DNA of 64,000 nt from Thiosulfatimonas sediminis (GTDB lineage: Bacteria; Pseudomonadota; Gammaproteobacteria; Thiomicrospirales; Thiomicrospiraceae). Under the pieces are notes generated by a model. That model did not search any database, had not been told where the DNA came from, and was given only the letters and a program-made list of their open reading frames with translations. The position numbers were made by a program, and so were the translations under genes. The stretch covers positions 1,364,001-1,428,000 of the forward strand of contig NZ_AP021889.1 in assembly GCF_011398355.1 (NCBI RefSeq), written 5' to 3'. Below, in pieces: positions 14,714 through 24,695 of this stretch; the first letter of the stretch is position 1; each line of letters starts with the position of its first letter.

Positions 14714-16426
14714 TCAGTGATGTGATAAGCGGTGGCTGGTGTTAATTTGGAACTGTTGTAGCACTTCGAGCACATCGTGTGCTTGTCCAGAGAGACTTTC
14801 TGCGGTAGCGGATGTTTCTTCGACAAAAGCGGCATTCTCTTGGGTTGAGCTGTCGATATTGGAAATTTCTTGACCAATACGATTAACGCTTTGCGACTGA
14901 CTTTCTGCCAGGGAACCAACGGTATCAATGATATGACTGACTTCGGTGGATTTCTGGCGGATTTGGTTTAGGTTGTCTGCCAAACGCCCGACAACTTCAA
15001 CGCCTGATTGTGATTGCACAACGGCTTTCTCAATTAAGTTTTTAATCTCTTTGGCTGCATCCGCAGATTTTTGTGCCAGATTTCGTACTTCACCCGCTAC
15101 CACGGCAAAGCCTCGCCCATGTTCGCCAGCACGTGCAGCTTCGACTGCGGCGTTTAAGGCCAATAGGTTGGTTTGGAAAGCGATGCCGTCAATTAACGAA
15201 ACAATTTGTGTAATCTGTTCTGAGGAGTTTTTAATTTGCTCCATCGATTGCAGTGAAATGGCCATTAACTCGTCTCCGGCTTTGATGAGCGTCTGTTGTT
15301 CTTCGGTCGATATGCGCGCTTCTAACACTTTGTTGCGTGTTTGATGAACCTGATCCATGGTTTCTTGCATCACAGAGACGGTTTGTTCGACTGAGTGTGC
15401 GGTCTGCTGCGTCCGTTCAGACAGACTCATTGAAGCGGTCGATACTTCGCTGGCGGAGTTTGAAACAGCACGTACCGATTGATTGATTTCATTCATGGCT
15501 TGTGCAAGATTGACAACGCTGAGGTTTAAGGCATTTTTGAGTTTGACCAAGTCGCCGTCATACTCGCCGTTTACCGAGAGTGTTAAGTCGCCACTGCTCA
15601 TTGCTTGCAGCACGGTACCTGCTTCGTTCACCATACGAGCGAGATTCATCTCTTGGTATTTTTGTTCGGTGATGTCGGTGGCAATTTTAATGACTTTATG
15701 CGGCGCTTGGTTTGGGTGAGCGACAGGAATATAGGCGGCTTGAATCCAGATTTCACGACCATCTTTGCCAATGCGTTTAAAGTTGCCGCTCTGCTCACTG
15801 CCACTTGCCAAGGCTTGCCAGAACACTTGGTATTCAGACGAAGCGGCGTAATCGGGTTCGACAAATAGACTGTGTTTGCGTTGTTTAATCTCGTCGAGAG
15901 AGTACCCTAAGGTGTGGCAGAAATTGGGGTTAGCATCGAGGATGGTGCCGTCGGGAGTAAATTCAATCACTGCAAAAGAGCTGTCAATCGCGCGTAGCTT
16001 GGCTTGTGCTTCAATTTCTTGTGCTTTTTGCGCGCTGATGTCTGATGCGAACTTAACCACCTTATAAGGTGTGCCATGTTCGTCTAAAATAGGATTGTAG
16101 GTCGCCTCTAGCCAGATGCGCTTGCCGTTTTTTCCGATGCGTTGAAACTGCCCAGAGAAAAATTCACCTTGGTTTAAGCGCTGCCAAAATTGTTGATATT
16201 CTTGGTTATTGGCGGCATTGTCAGGCATAAAAATCGCGTGTTTTTTGTTTTGAATTTCCGACAAGCTGTAGCCAACGGTTTTTAAGAAATTGTCATTTGC
16301 GCTTAGAATGTTGCCTTGCAGGTCAAATTCGATCATTGCCATGGAGCGCTGGATGGCATTCATCGTCTGGCTAAGCTGTTGTTTTTCTTGTACGACTTCT
16401 TGGTGGTGTTTTTTGCTGACAAACAT
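14714..16426 (-). CDS. Soluble methyl-accepting chemotaxis protein with two PAS domains
   Basis: The 570-residue protein has no signal peptide or membrane helix. Two consecutive PAS/PAC modules (about 20-145 and 146-265) share near-identical motifs ([28 protein letters not shown]). A HAMP-like linker (about 265-310) and the MCP signalling domain follow, whose tip reads [20 protein letters not shown] (about 440-460). It is expected to sense redox state or a cytoplasmic ligand and to control CheA. Aer- or BdlA-like sensing are the closest precedents. The C terminus has no CheR-binding pentapeptide. Confidence 0.9.
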   Translation of the reverse strand: MFVSKKHHQEVVQEKQQLSQTMNAIQRSMAMIEFDLQGNILSANDNFLKTVGYSLSEIQNKKHAIFMPDNAANNQEYQQFWQRLNQGEFFSGQFQRIGKNGKRIWLEATYNPILDEHGTPYKVVKFASDISAQKAQEIEAQAKLRAIDSSFAVIEFTPDGTILDANPNFCHTLGYSLDEIKQRKHSLFVEPDYAASSEYQVFWQALASGSEQSGNFKRIGKDGREIWIQAAYIPVAHPNQAPHKVIKIATDITEQKYQEMNLARMVNEAGTVLQAMSSGDLTLSVNGEYDGDLVKLKNALNLSVVNLAQAMNEINQSVRAVSNSASEVSTASMSLSERTQQTAHSVEQTVSVMQETMDQVHQTRNKVLEARISTEEQQTLIKAGDELMAISLQSMEQIKNSSEQITQIVSLIDGIAFQTNLLALNAAVEAARAGEHGRGFAVVAGEVRNLAQKSADAAKEIKNLIEKAVVQSQSGVEVVGRLADNLNQIRQKSTEVSHIIDTVGSLAESQSQSVNRIGQEISNIDSSTQENAAFVEETSATAESLSGQAHDVLEVLQQFQINTSHRLSHH

Positions 16427-16676
16427 ACTTTTTTCCTCTCAGTAGCGCCACATATTTTTATTATGCGGATTACATCAAGAGAAAAAAATAAGCAAAAAAA
16501 GTTAGCTGCTTTGGTAAATGCCGCACTGATTACTGTCTTGTGGCAAGTAAACAGTGCGTACCTCGTATTTATTGGTCTGTTCTGTTGCGCTTTAAGCGAG
16601 AATCAAGTGCGTAGAATTTGCGTGACTGAACATAAGCATCTTATTCTTATTAAAAAAATTTACTAAATCAGTTTGT

Positions 16677-16922
16677 TTAGCCTTGGTCAAGCCGCTGTAT
16701 AGGGAAGAGAGTATCAAACACAAAGCCAATCCCGTACACAAAAATAAAAATTAAAATAAATACAATCAAAATCGAGCGTGCTGTTTTGTTTTCGATAAAC
16801 TTCGCTTTCCACTGCTCGCTTTTGACCAGTGGCCAGACAAAATACAGAAAAATCAGCAGGGCGATAATTTGTAGGCTAATCAGAAGATATTGTATGCCTA
16901 GGGGTAAGTCGTTCTCTTGCAT
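16677..16922 (-). CDS. Small membrane protein downstream of dapE
   Basis: The 81 residues contain two transmembrane helices (QYLLISLQIIALLIFLYFVW and ARSILIVFILIFIFVYGIGF). It starts 8 bases after dapE on the same strand and is probably co-transcribed. No family is recognised. Confidence 0.65.
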   Translation of the reverse strand: MQENDLPLGIQYLLISLQIIALLIFLYFVWPLVKSEQWKAKFIENKTARSILIVFILIFIFVYGIGFVFDTLFPIQRLDQG

Positions 16923-16930
16923 ACCTAAAC

Positions 16931-18064
16931 CTATTTAATTAAGAGATTAATCATCGTTTGATAATAGATGTCGGTTAGCTTGTGCAAATCGCTGACACTG
17001 ACGCACTCGTCCACCTTGTGGATGGTCGCATTTAATGGACCGAGTTCAATGGTTTGTGCGCCGGTCGGTGCAATAAAACGCCCATCTGAAGTTCCGCCGC
17101 CTGTGGAGAGTTGTGGTTGGTAGCCAACAATCGCTTCACAGGCTTGACTGATAGCGGTAATCAGTTCGCCATCGGCTTCGGTGATAAATGGATTGCCGGA
17201 TAGGTTCCAGGTTAACTCGTAATTCAGGTTGTGATGGTCCAGTATCGCGTGCACACTCTGTTGCAGGCTTTCCGCAGTGTGTTCAGTAGAGAAGCGGAAG
17301 TTAAAGAGTACGGTCGTTTCGCCAGGAATCACATTGGTTGCGCCAGTGCCAGCGTGGATGTTTGAGATTTGAAACGAGGTCGGTGGGAAATAGTCATTAC
17401 CGTGGTCCCAAACCACATTGACCAATTGCTCCAATGCGGGTGCGACGTTGTGAATTGGGTTGTCGGCTAAATCAGGATAGGCGATATGTCCTTGAATGCC
17501 TTTTACTGCCAGTTTGCCGTTGAGTGAGCCGCGACGACCATTTTTAATGGAGTCGCCCAGTTTATGTGAGCTGGATGGTTCGCCGACAATACAGTATTCA
17601 AAGGTTTCGTTTCGCGCTTGCAGTGTTTCGATCACTTTGACGGTGCCGTCAATTGCCGGACCTTCTTCATCACTAGTAATTAGATACGCAATTGAGCCTT
17701 TGTGGTTTGGGTAGGTTTCCACAAAACGTTTACTGGCGGCCATAAAGCAGGCAATAGAGCTTTTCATGTCGGCCGCGCCGCGGCCGTAGAGCATGTCACC
17801 TTCGATATGCGCTGCAAAGGGCGGAAAGGTCCAAGCTTCTTGTGGGCCAGTTGGAACGACATCGGTGTGACCGGCAAAGACTAAACAAGGGCTTTCGCTG
17901 CCACGACGAGCCCAAAGATTGCTGACTTCGCCAAACGGCAGAGATTCACTAACAAAGCCCAATGGATGAAGGTAGTCACAAATCATCTGTTGACAGCCTT
18001 TATCATTCGGCGTGATGGAATCGATACGGATTAATGCTTGGGCTAAATCAAGGGTTTCGCTCAT
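16931..18064 (-). CDS. dapE: Succinyl-diaminopimelate desuccinylase
   Basis: DapE is a di-zinc M20 hydrolase that releases succinate from N-succinyl-LL-diaminopimelate in lysine and peptidoglycan synthesis. Metal ligands are visible: H in [13 protein letters not shown] in [10 protein letters not shown], the EE pair in [13 protein letters not shown] in VGEPSSS and H in [10 protein letters not shown]. The 377-residue length is normal. It sits with an ArsC-like gene, and dapD is divergent, as in the dapD-arsC-dapE clusters of pseudomonads. Confidence 0.96.
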   Translation of the reverse strand: MSETLDLAQALIRIDSITPNDKGCQQMICDYLHPLGFVSESLPFGEVSNLWARRGSESPCLVFAGHTDVVPTGPQEAWTFPPFAAHIEGDMLYGRGAADMKSSIACFMAASKRFVETYPNHKGSIAYLITSDEEGPAIDGTVKVIETLQARNETFEYCIVGEPSSSHKLGDSIKNGRRGSLNGKLAVKGIQGHIAYPDLADNPIHNVAPALEQLVNVVWDHGNDYFPPTSFQISNIHAGTGATNVIPGETTVLFNFRFSTEHTAESLQQSVHAILDHHNLNYELTWNLSGNPFITEADGELITAISQACEAIVGYQPQLSTGGGTSDGRFIAPTGAQTIELGPLNATIHKVDECVSVSDLHKLTDIYYQTMINLLIK

Positions 18065-18133
18065 GGGGGTCTCAGTATTGCTCGTTTGCGTTTATAGGGC
18101 GCAACTTACTTTACAGTAAGCCTTGGCTGTTTG

Positions 18134-18484
18134 TTAAATATGTTGTTGGTATTGCACAGGGTCAAAACCAAAGAGTATTCCTTGTTCGGTCTGCAGCACC
18201 GGACGTTTAATCAGGGTCGGTTCAGTAATTAATAGAGCGATGGCCTCTGCAGAGGGCGTTGTTGAGTTGAGTAATTCTTTTTGAGTCTCATCGAGTGCTC
18301 GCCAGCTGGTGCTACGCTTGTTTACGAGTGTTGGCCAGTCGCTGTGTGTCAACCATTGCTGGATAATGTCTGGATTTAAAGGGGTTTTGCGAAAATCAAT
18401 AAATTCAACTTCACACGCGTGTGCTGCCAGATACTTACGTGCTTTACGCACGGTGTCGCAATTGCTAATTCCGAACAGTTTCAT
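18134..18484 (-). CDS. ArsC/Spx-family protein (YffB type)
   Basis: The start is the ATG at 18484, giving MKLFGISNCDTVRKARKYL, the family's usual N terminus. A start 10 codons upstream is possible but less likely. The 116-residue thioredoxin-like protein has a single Cys in NCDTV and the C-terminal RPVL...GF motif. YffB-like proteins are glutathione-linked reductases of unsettled substrate and are usually found beside dapE. Confidence 0.88.
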   Translation of the reverse strand: MKLFGISNCDTVRKARKYLAAHACEVEFIDFRKTPLNPDIIQQWLTHSDWPTLVNKRSTSWRALDETQKELLNSTTPSAEAIALLITEPTLIKRPVLQTEQGILFGFDPVQYQQHI

Positions 18485-18645
18485 TTTTCGCCCTTTTAAA
18501 TGCCGGTCTATCAAAATAAAATTCGCCTAATTATATCGGTTTATGGAGTGTTTTGTCTCATGGCTTTGTATCTATTTCTACAAGAGGGTATACTTTCGCT
18601 TTTATAAAATTTAACCCGAATACCCATCTTAGAGAGAAAGAATTT

Positions 18646-19545
18646 ATGACCATTAAGCGAATTGGCCACCGTTACACCGATGCAAAATCTGGCACAACCT
18701 TAGATGTTTGGTTTCCTCGTTCAAATCAACAAATCGCGCGTAACTGCCTTGCCTTGCAAGCGGGTATTATCAAAAGTGATTTTGTCACCGTTGAAATTGC
18801 ATCTGTAGACGATGCGCCGCAATCTGCTGAAGACGCCTATTTGCGTCTGCATCTTTTGTCAGAATGTGCTTACAAGCCACATCAGATTAACTTAGAGGGG
18901 GTATTCGGTTTATTGGCCAATGTGGCTTGGACGAATGCTGGGCCAGTCCTTCCGGCAGAGGTTGAGAATCTACGCTCGGCCATTCAACAAGAACCGTTGC
19001 AGTTGATGATTACCTCAATTGATAAATTTCCGCGAATGGTTGACTATGTGGTTCCGGAGGGTGTGCGTATTGGTGATGCGGATCGTGTTCGTTTAGGCGC
19101 GCATTTGGCACCGGGCACCACGATCATGCACGAAGGTTTTGTCAATTTTAACGCCGGTACTTTAGGGCACTCAATGGTTGAAGGGCGTATTTCTGCCGGT
19201 GTGGTGGTTGATGATCATACTGACATTGGTGGCGGTGCGTCGATTATGGGAACCTTGTCCGGTGGTGGCAAGCAAGTGATTTCTATGGGGCAGCGTAATC
19301 TGTTAGGAGCAAACGCTGGGCTTGGAATCTCTTTAGGCGATGACTGTATTGTTGAGTCAGGTCTGTATTTAACCGCTGGAACTAAGGTGCAAATGCCGGA
19401 TGGTTCGGTTATTTCGGCACGCGATTTATCAGGTCAGTCCAAGCTGTTATTCCGTCGCCATAGCCAGACTGGGCAAGTGCAAGCGATTATGACCGATGGC
19501 ACTTTATGGGGTGGTCTAAACTCTGAATTACATAAAAACGACTAA
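18646..19545 (+). CDS. dapD: 2,3,4,5-tetrahydropyridine-2,6-dicarboxylate N-succinyltransferase
   Basis: ATG 18646 follows AGAGAGAAAG and gives 299 residues. The upstream in-frame frame from 18553 lacks a ribosome binding site. The C-terminal half is a left-handed beta helix (GVRIGDADRVRLGAHLAPGTTIMHEGF..., hexapeptide repeats). The middle contains the succinyl-CoA-binding pattern of the longer pseudomonad-type DapD. It makes N-succinyl-2-amino-6-ketopimelate, two steps before DapE. Its promoter lies in the divergent space shared with the arsC-dapE operon. Confidence 0.92.
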   Translation: MTIKRIGHRYTDAKSGTTLDVWFPRSNQQIARNCLALQAGIIKSDFVTVEIASVDDAPQSAEDAYLRLHLLSECAYKPHQINLEGVFGLLANVAWTNAGPVLPAEVENLRSAIQQEPLQLMITSIDKFPRMVDYVVPEGVRIGDADRVRLGAHLAPGTTIMHEGFVNFNAGTLGHSMVEGRISAGVVVDDHTDIGGGASIMGTLSGGGKQVISMGQRNLLGANAGLGISLGDDCIVESGLYLTAGTKVQMPDGSVISARDLSGQSKLLFRRHSQTGQVQAIMTDGTLWGGLNSELHKND

Positions 19546-19614
19546 GGAGACATTGGAATTAGTTTCCATTGACCTCTGTGCCTGGGCGAATTGGACTTGT
19601 TCTATATCTGCCTA
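19546..19614 (-). repeat. Member B of the dispersed repeat family (inverted)
   Basis: Read on the minus strand it begins GGCAGATATAGAACAAGTCC and then carries CGCCCAGGCACAGAGG. This parallels AATAAGTTCAAATCACCCCAGGCACG in the 49508 copy. It starts directly after the dapD stop codon. Confidence 0.45.
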
Positions 19615-19638
19615 AGTCATTCAGTCGCTTATTTAAAG

Positions 19639-19664
19639 ACCCAGCTTTTTGGCTGGGTTTTTTG
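19639..19664 (+). terminator. Rho-independent terminator after dapD
   Basis: ACCCAGC/GCTGGGT forms a perfect 7-bp stem followed by TTTTTT. Confidence 0.85.
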
Positions 19665-19696
19665 TCCTTTAAAGATGACTAATAAGGATTCTTAGA

Positions 19697-20089
19697 ATGC
19701 CGAACCTTTTACAAACTGTTTTGGGTGTTGACCATGTGAGTGTGATTGTGACCGACACTCAAGCGGCTTGCGAGTTTTATCAGCATGCGCTTGGATTGGC
19801 GGTTTTGGATCGTCCAAATTTGGGTTTTCCTGGCGCGTGGCTCGATTTGGGCGCAGGGCAGACATTGCATTTATTGGAGGTAAAGCGCGCACATATTGAC
19901 GCTCAGTATCTTCCGGAACACGGAGGGAGAGACTTTCATTTTGCCTTAAAAGTCAAAAAGATAGAGCCGTTTGTTACAAATTTAGAGCGAATGGGTGTGG
20001 CATACAATAAAAGCCGTTCCGGAAGGCAGGCGCTATTTTTTCGTGATCCAGACGGCAATGCGATTGAATTGAGTGAAGTGTCGGCTTAA
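19697..20089 (+). CDS. VOC-family (glyoxalase/dioxygenase-like) protein
   Basis: The 130-residue single VOC domain reads GVDHVSVIVTDTQAACEFYQHALGL at the N terminus and ALFFRDPDGNAIELSEV at the C terminus. These provide the usual metal-ligand His and Glu positions. The substrate cannot be assigned. The gene stands alone between a terminator and the convergent glnD. Confidence 0.9.
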   Translation: MPNLLQTVLGVDHVSVIVTDTQAACEFYQHALGLAVLDRPNLGFPGAWLDLGAGQTLHLLEVKRAHIDAQYLPEHGGRDFHFALKVKKIEPFVTNLERMGVAYNKSRSGRQALFFRDPDGNAIELSEVSA

Positions 20090-20111
20090 GTTTTTAAGCC
20101 GGCACAACCGC

Positions 20112-22751
20112 TTATTTTTCCAAATTTTCAATTAGGCTTTCGCGCAAACGCGTTTTGAGTTCATTGGTGTTGACGGCCTGGTTCTCAGTGTCACTGATCA
20201 CAAACCAATCTTCTGCTTTTTCTCCGACCGTGGTGATGCGTGCATCGTGCAGGCGTATTTTGCAATTACGCAGTGCGCAACCAATCCGTGACAATAGGCC
20301 TGGGCTGTCTTTGGTGGTAATGTGCAATTCACTGCGGTGTTCGTTGAGTTGGACAAACTGGATTTCGGTTGGGGTTTCAAAGCAGCGCATCCGGCGATTC
20401 AAAAAGTTATTCGGTTGCATTGGCTGTACTTCTTCGCGCAGCATCTGCTCGCGAATCGTATCGCATATCAACTGGCTCTTCTCTTTATTAATCGACTGAT
20501 GGTCTTCACGATTTAGGAAGTACATTAACACTAAAGTCATTCCGTCGTTGCTGGCGAAAATTCGCGCTTCCATAATGTCCTGCTTGAGCTTGTCCAGCGC
20601 ATGGGTAATGTGTGCAAACAGATAATCTCGGTCGGGCATATACATCATCAGTTCAGATGCGCCACGGGCGCTTTTTGCTCGGACTTTAATTAGAGTTTGT
20701 GTTTTGTCTGCTTGGTACAGTTCTTGGGTAATACGCGCGACTTCTTGCGGGCTCTGGCGGCTGAAAAATGCGCTATCGGCCATTGAATCCCAAAAACGTT
20801 GGTAGTCCGCTGCTTTAATCTCGCGTTTAGAAAGGTGTTCTTTGGCTTTTTCTTGAGTTTGCAGCGCTTTCATCGCCTTGTTTTTTGGGATGTTGGAAGT
20901 GAGTTCTAGCGCTTTGTAGGTCTCGTGGTACAGTTCGAGGAATAGCGAGTTTTTCCAGTCGTTCCAGACATCTTCAGAGGTAGCGCAAACATCGGCAACC
21001 GTCAATAGATAGAGATGATTAAGATGGTTTTGGTCGCCGATGAGCTTGGCAAATTCATTGATGATTTGTGGGTCGCTTAAATCCTTACGTTGCGCGACAT
21101 GAGAAAATTCCAGATGGTGGCGCACTAGCCACTCTATCATCTCTTGGTCTTTTTTTGGCAGGTTGTGTTGTTTGGCAAACTCAGCAGCGTCGATTGCGCC
21201 AAGCACTTCATGTGCGCCGCTGCGTCCTTTGGCGATATCGTGAAAGAGACCGGCTAAAAATAGGACTTCTGGGCGGCAAATCTGTTTGGATATCTGATGT
21301 GCCGTTGGAAATTCGTAGGCGTACTCTTCAACAAAAAAACGCCGCAGATTGCGAATTACTAAAATAGTGTGGTCATCAACCGTGTATGCATGAAAGATGT
21401 TAAATTGCATCAGGCCGCTGATTTTCTTAAAAACCGGCAGGTAGCTGTCTAAGATGCCATAACTGTGCATTCGGCGTACTGAGGCATTCACCCCGCTCGG
21501 TTGTCGGAAAATCTCAATAAACAAGGCGCGGTTGATTGGGTCGGCGCGGAACGAGTCATTAATAAAATGTAGGTGGTCACGTATTGAGCGAATGGCGTTA
21601 GAACGTAACCCTTTAATTTCCGGTAGGTTGGCGAGGGCGACAAACACTTCAAGCAGCGCTGTTGGGTTGATTTCAAAGACTGCCGGATGCGTGATGTCTA
21701 AATAGTCGTTACGAATGCAAAAGCGATTATTGATTGGGATAATGTGATTTTTACCGTCCTCAAATAGGGTTTCGCGGAAGTGTTGTAATAAGATTTCGTT
21801 GAGTTTGGCGACACTCTGAACATTGCGGTAGTAGCCGCTCATAAACTGCTCAACCGCCATTTTTTCAGGGTTGTCTTCGTAGCCGAAAAGTTCCGCAATT
21901 TGCTGTTGATAGTCAAATTGCAAGCGGTCTTCGCGACGGCGACGCAGGTGTTGCAGCGCAAAGCGAATGCGGTTTAGGTATTTATTGGCCGCTTCCATCT
22001 CAACGTATTCTTCAATCGAGAGGAAGTTACGTTGCACGAGTTCGTGCAACGACTTTACCCTAAAGTAGCGCTTTGCTACCCAGTTAATCATGTGGATGTC
22101 GCGTAAACCGCCTGGGCTCTCTTTGATATTGGGCTCAAGTTGATAGGTGGTGTCTTGAAAGCGGTTATGGCGTTGTTGCTGTTCTTCTGTTTTGGCGCTA
22201 AAAAAGTCTTTAATTGGCCAGAAATCTTTACGCGCCCAGAGGCTAATCAACCCTTGAAAAGCTTGGTATTCACCGGTTATCCAACGCGCTTCGAGTAAAT
22301 TGGTGGCGGTGGTAACGTCTTTCATCCCTTCTTCAAAGCACTCGTCCAAGGTGCGGATGGCATGCCCGACATCAAAGCCTAAATCCCATAACAGAGTAAT
22401 AAAGGCGGACAACGGCTCTTGGAGTTGATTGGGCGTTTCGGTCAACACGAGTAGATCAATATCCGAGTAAGGATGGAGTTCGCCTCGACCATAACCCCCA
22501 ACGGCAATTAAAGCCGCATCGGGATCCATGATGAAATGTCCCCAGATTTTTTTGAGAAACTGGTCAACAAATGTCGCCCTTTCTTTAATCAGTTCAGCGA
22601 CTGGCGCGCCTTCTTCATATTGTGTGAATTGATAATCCGTAAAGCGTTTGATGACGTTACGGCCCGCCTTGATTTTGTCTTTCAAGGGGATTTCTGCATC
22701 ATTCAAGGCATTCACAAATTGTGGTAAAGAAGGACGGTTTAGTTCGCTCAT
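20112..22751 (-). CDS. glnD: Bifunctional uridylyltransferase/uridylyl-removing enzyme of PII
   Basis: GlnD modifies PII proteins in response to glutamine and so sets nitrogen control. The 879-residue protein has a nucleotidyltransferase domain (AVGGYGRGELHPYSDIDLLVL, about 82-102), an HD domain for uridylyl removal (LAGLFHDIAKGRSGAHE, about 505-520) and two C-terminal ACT domains (about 700-870, last one RSELHITTKDSPGLLSRIG). Key Asp and His residues are intact. map is 32 bases upstream on the same strand. Confidence 0.96.
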   Translation of the reverse strand: MSELNRPSLPQFVNALNDAEIPLKDKIKAGRNVIKRFTDYQFTQYEEGAPVAELIKERATFVDQFLKKIWGHFIMDPDAALIAVGGYGRGELHPYSDIDLLVLTETPNQLQEPLSAFITLLWDLGFDVGHAIRTLDECFEEGMKDVTTATNLLEARWITGEYQAFQGLISLWARKDFWPIKDFFSAKTEEQQQRHNRFQDTTYQLEPNIKESPGGLRDIHMINWVAKRYFRVKSLHELVQRNFLSIEEYVEMEAANKYLNRIRFALQHLRRRREDRLQFDYQQQIAELFGYEDNPEKMAVEQFMSGYYRNVQSVAKLNEILLQHFRETLFEDGKNHIIPINNRFCIRNDYLDITHPAVFEINPTALLEVFVALANLPEIKGLRSNAIRSIRDHLHFINDSFRADPINRALFIEIFRQPSGVNASVRRMHSYGILDSYLPVFKKISGLMQFNIFHAYTVDDHTILVIRNLRRFFVEEYAYEFPTAHQISKQICRPEVLFLAGLFHDIAKGRSGAHEVLGAIDAAEFAKQHNLPKKDQEMIEWLVRHHLEFSHVAQRKDLSDPQIINEFAKLIGDQNHLNHLYLLTVADVCATSEDVWNDWKNSLFLELYHETYKALELTSNIPKNKAMKALQTQEKAKEHLSKREIKAADYQRFWDSMADSAFFSRQSPQEVARITQELYQADKTQTLIKVRAKSARGASELMMYMPDRDYLFAHITHALDKLKQDIMEARIFASNDGMTLVLMYFLNREDHQSINKEKSQLICDTIREQMLREEVQPMQPNNFLNRRMRCFETPTEIQFVQLNEHRSELHITTKDSPGLLSRIGCALRNCKIRLHDARITTVGEKAEDWFVISDTENQAVNTNELKTRLRESLIENLEK

Positions 22752-22783
22752 TAGTTAGGGGCTCGATTGATAATCCATGAAAG

Positions 22784-23566
22784 TTACGGTAAAAACGGCT
22801 GTTCGTCCGTGCGTAAGGTAAAGATTTCATAACCGTCATCAGTGACGGCTAGGGTATGCTCCCATTGAGCTGAAAGCTTGCGGTCTTTGGTGACGACCGT
22901 CCAGTTATCCGGCAGGAGTTTAATATGGGGTTTACCGAGATTAATCATCGGCTCGACAGTAAAAACCATGCCCGGTTTAAGGACAATGTTTTTTAATTCC
23001 TCGGCGGCATAATGCAACACTTGCGGTTCTTCATGGAAATCTGCACCGATACCGTGTCCGCAATATTCGCGCACCACCGAATAATTATTCGCTTCGGCGT
23101 GGGTTTGAATCGCTAATGCGACATCATAAAGAGTGGCTCCGGGTTTGACTTGTTGAATGCCCAGCCATAGACATTCCCTAGCCACTTGGCATAAACGTGA
23201 CGCAAAAGGTTTAACCTCATCCACTGTAAACATCATGCTGGTATCGCCGTGGTAACCGTCTTTAATTACGGTAACGTCAATATTGACGATATCCCCTTTT
23301 TTGAGTTTTTTAGTGTCTTCCGGAATGCCATGACAGACCACTTGGTTGATCGAAATGCAGCTTGATGCTGGAAAACCGTGATAGTTTAGCGTGGCAGGAA
23401 TGGTGCCTTGTTGATTAACCATGTAGTCGTGCATGATGCGGTTGAGTTCCCCTGTGCTGACGCCGGGAATAACATACGGAGCAATCATCTCTAAAACGTC
23501 GGCAGCGAGTTTGCCGGCGACGCGCATTTTTTGTATTTCTTCTGCAGTTTTAATCTTAATGGTCAT
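22784..23566 (-). CDS. map: Methionine aminopeptidase, type I
   Basis: Map removes the initiator Met from nascent proteins. The five metal ligands are visible: D in VNIDVTV, D in YHGDTSMMF, H in CGHGIGADFH, E in FTVEPMIN and E in QWEHTLAV. The substrate-binding H is in CHGIPED. The 260-residue length is normal. It is divergent from rpsB and followed by glnD, an arrangement common in gammaproteobacteria. Confidence 0.96.
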   Translation of the reverse strand: MTIKIKTAEEIQKMRVAGKLAADVLEMIAPYVIPGVSTGELNRIMHDYMVNQQGTIPATLNYHGFPASSCISINQVVCHGIPEDTKKLKKGDIVNIDVTVIKDGYHGDTSMMFTVDEVKPFASRLCQVARECLWLGIQQVKPGATLYDVALAIQTHAEANNYSVVREYCGHGIGADFHEEPQVLHYAAEELKNIVLKPGMVFTVEPMINLGKPHIKLLPDNWTVVTKDRKLSAQWEHTLAVTDDGYEIFTLRTDEQPFLP

Positions 23567-23652
23567 TACAACTTAATCTTTTGGTTAATTTAGCCGAGCC
23601 GGAGTTTGGTCAGGGCTAGGGCGGAAATTATCGGAGTGACTGGCTTTTTTCA

Positions 23653-23681
23653 TTGAGCAAATAGACAAAATGTGATATAAA
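23653..23681 (+). promoter_or_regulatory. rpsB promoter
   Basis: TTGAGC (23653-23658) and TATAAA (23676-23681) are 17 bases apart, with a GC-rich discriminator (TGCCGCGCC) as in ribosomal-protein promoters. Confidence 0.65.
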
Positions 23682-23689
23682 TGCCGCGC

Positions 23690-23825
23690 CTCTCAAATGA
23701 GGTAAATTTTAACAGAAAATCCGCACGTTTACCGGCACATAAAACGGGGTGCTTTGGCTTTTATTGCCATGGTTCGTTTCTATGGGTATTCGGAGGCTTA
23801 ACCCCACTATTTGGAGAATTAAAAC
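23690..23825 (+). ncRNA. rpsB 5' leader, candidate S2 autoregulatory RNA
   Basis: About 135 untranslated bases separate the promoter from rpsB. GGGGT (23746-23750) pairs with ACCCC (23801-23805) around a GGC/GCC hairpin, just before the GGAG ribosome binding site. Gammaproteobacterial rpsB leaders are known to bind S2 and repress rpsB-tsf. I infer homology by position and fold only. Confidence 0.45.
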
Positions 23826-24566
23826 ATGGCAAAAGTTACCATGCGTGAAATGTTGGAAGCTGGTGTTCACTTCGGTCACCAGACTCGTTATTGGAATCCT
23901 AAAATGTCTGAGTACATTTTTGGTGAGCGTAACAAAATCCATATCGTTAACTTAGAAAAAACACTTCCTTTGTTCAACGATGCGCTAAATTTTATGGGTG
24001 GCATTGCTGCGCATAAAGGTAAAGTTCTTTTTGTTGGTACTAAAAAAGCAGCAAGCGAAATCGTTAAGCAAGAAGCGATGCGTTGTGGCATGCCATACGT
24101 TGATTACCGTTGGTTAGGCGGTATGTTGACAAACTTCAAAACCATCAAGCAATCCATCAAGCGTCTAAAAGAACTTGAAGTAATGGAGCAAGATGGGACT
24201 TTTGAAAAAGTAACCAAAAAAGAAGCACTAATGCTGACTCGTCAAAAGCAAAAACTAGAGCTTTCTTTGGGTGGTATCAAAGATATGCGCGCTATGCCAG
24301 ATGCAATCTTCATCATCGATACCGGTAATGAAAAAATTGCAATCCAAGAAGCGAAAACACTAGGTATTCCAGTAGTTGGTGTTGTTGATACCAACAACGA
24401 CCCACGTGGTGTTGACTATGTTATCCCAGGTAATGATGATGCGATTCGTGCGATCAAACTTTACCTAGGTGCTGCAGCCGACGCAATTAACGAAGGTGTT
24501 GCTTCAATCACTACTGCAGTTGAAGGCGATGATTTTGTTGAAGCTGAAGAACAAGCAGCTGAATAA
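23826..24566 (+). CDS. rpsB: 30S ribosomal protein S2
   Basis: The 246-residue protein begins [25 protein letters not shown] and contains the S2 signatures [16 protein letters not shown] and [15 protein letters not shown]. The C terminus is acidic, as usual. GGAG precedes the ATG. It leads the rpsB-tsf-pyrH-frr cluster and codon use is strongly biased, as expected of a highly expressed gene. Confidence 0.98.
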   Translation: MAKVTMREMLEAGVHFGHQTRYWNPKMSEYIFGERNKIHIVNLEKTLPLFNDALNFMGGIAAHKGKVLFVGTKKAASEIVKQEAMRCGMPYVDYRWLGGMLTNFKTIKQSIKRLKELEVMEQDGTFEKVTKKEALMLTRQKQKLELSLGGIKDMRAMPDAIFIIDTGNEKIAIQEAKTLGIPVVGVVDTNNDPRGVDYVIPGNDDAIRAIKLYLGAAADAINEGVASITTAVEGDDFVEAEEQAAE

Positions 24567-24577
24567 TTTCTAAGCTT

Positions 24578-24618
24578 GATTGTCTGTTCATTGATTTAAT
24601 GGGCAGACAGTTTTATCC
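24578..24618 (+). terminator. Attenuator/terminator between rpsB and tsf
   Basis: GTCTGTTC and GGGCAGAC pair (with two G-T pairs) around about 15 bases, followed by TTTT. It probably lowers tsf transcription relative to rpsB. Confidence 0.5.
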
Positions 24619-24695
24619 CGTTTTTTTTAAATCGGTTGTTTATCAGATAGGCAACGGGTTTTAAACCCTCTTTTAAAGATCTAAGGAATATATAC

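Noticed and set aside
16316-16666. 116-codon plus-strand frame beginning inside the chemoreceptor gene
   Set aside because: Antisense to a real gene for a third of its length and of unlikely composition. The 250-base gap beyond holds no clear gene.
16427-16676. Possible sigma-28 promoter for the chemoreceptor (TAAAGCGC ... ACCAATAA, minus strand)
   Set aside because: The spacer is one base short and the -10 has two mismatches, so it is too weak to list beside the yjfB promoter.
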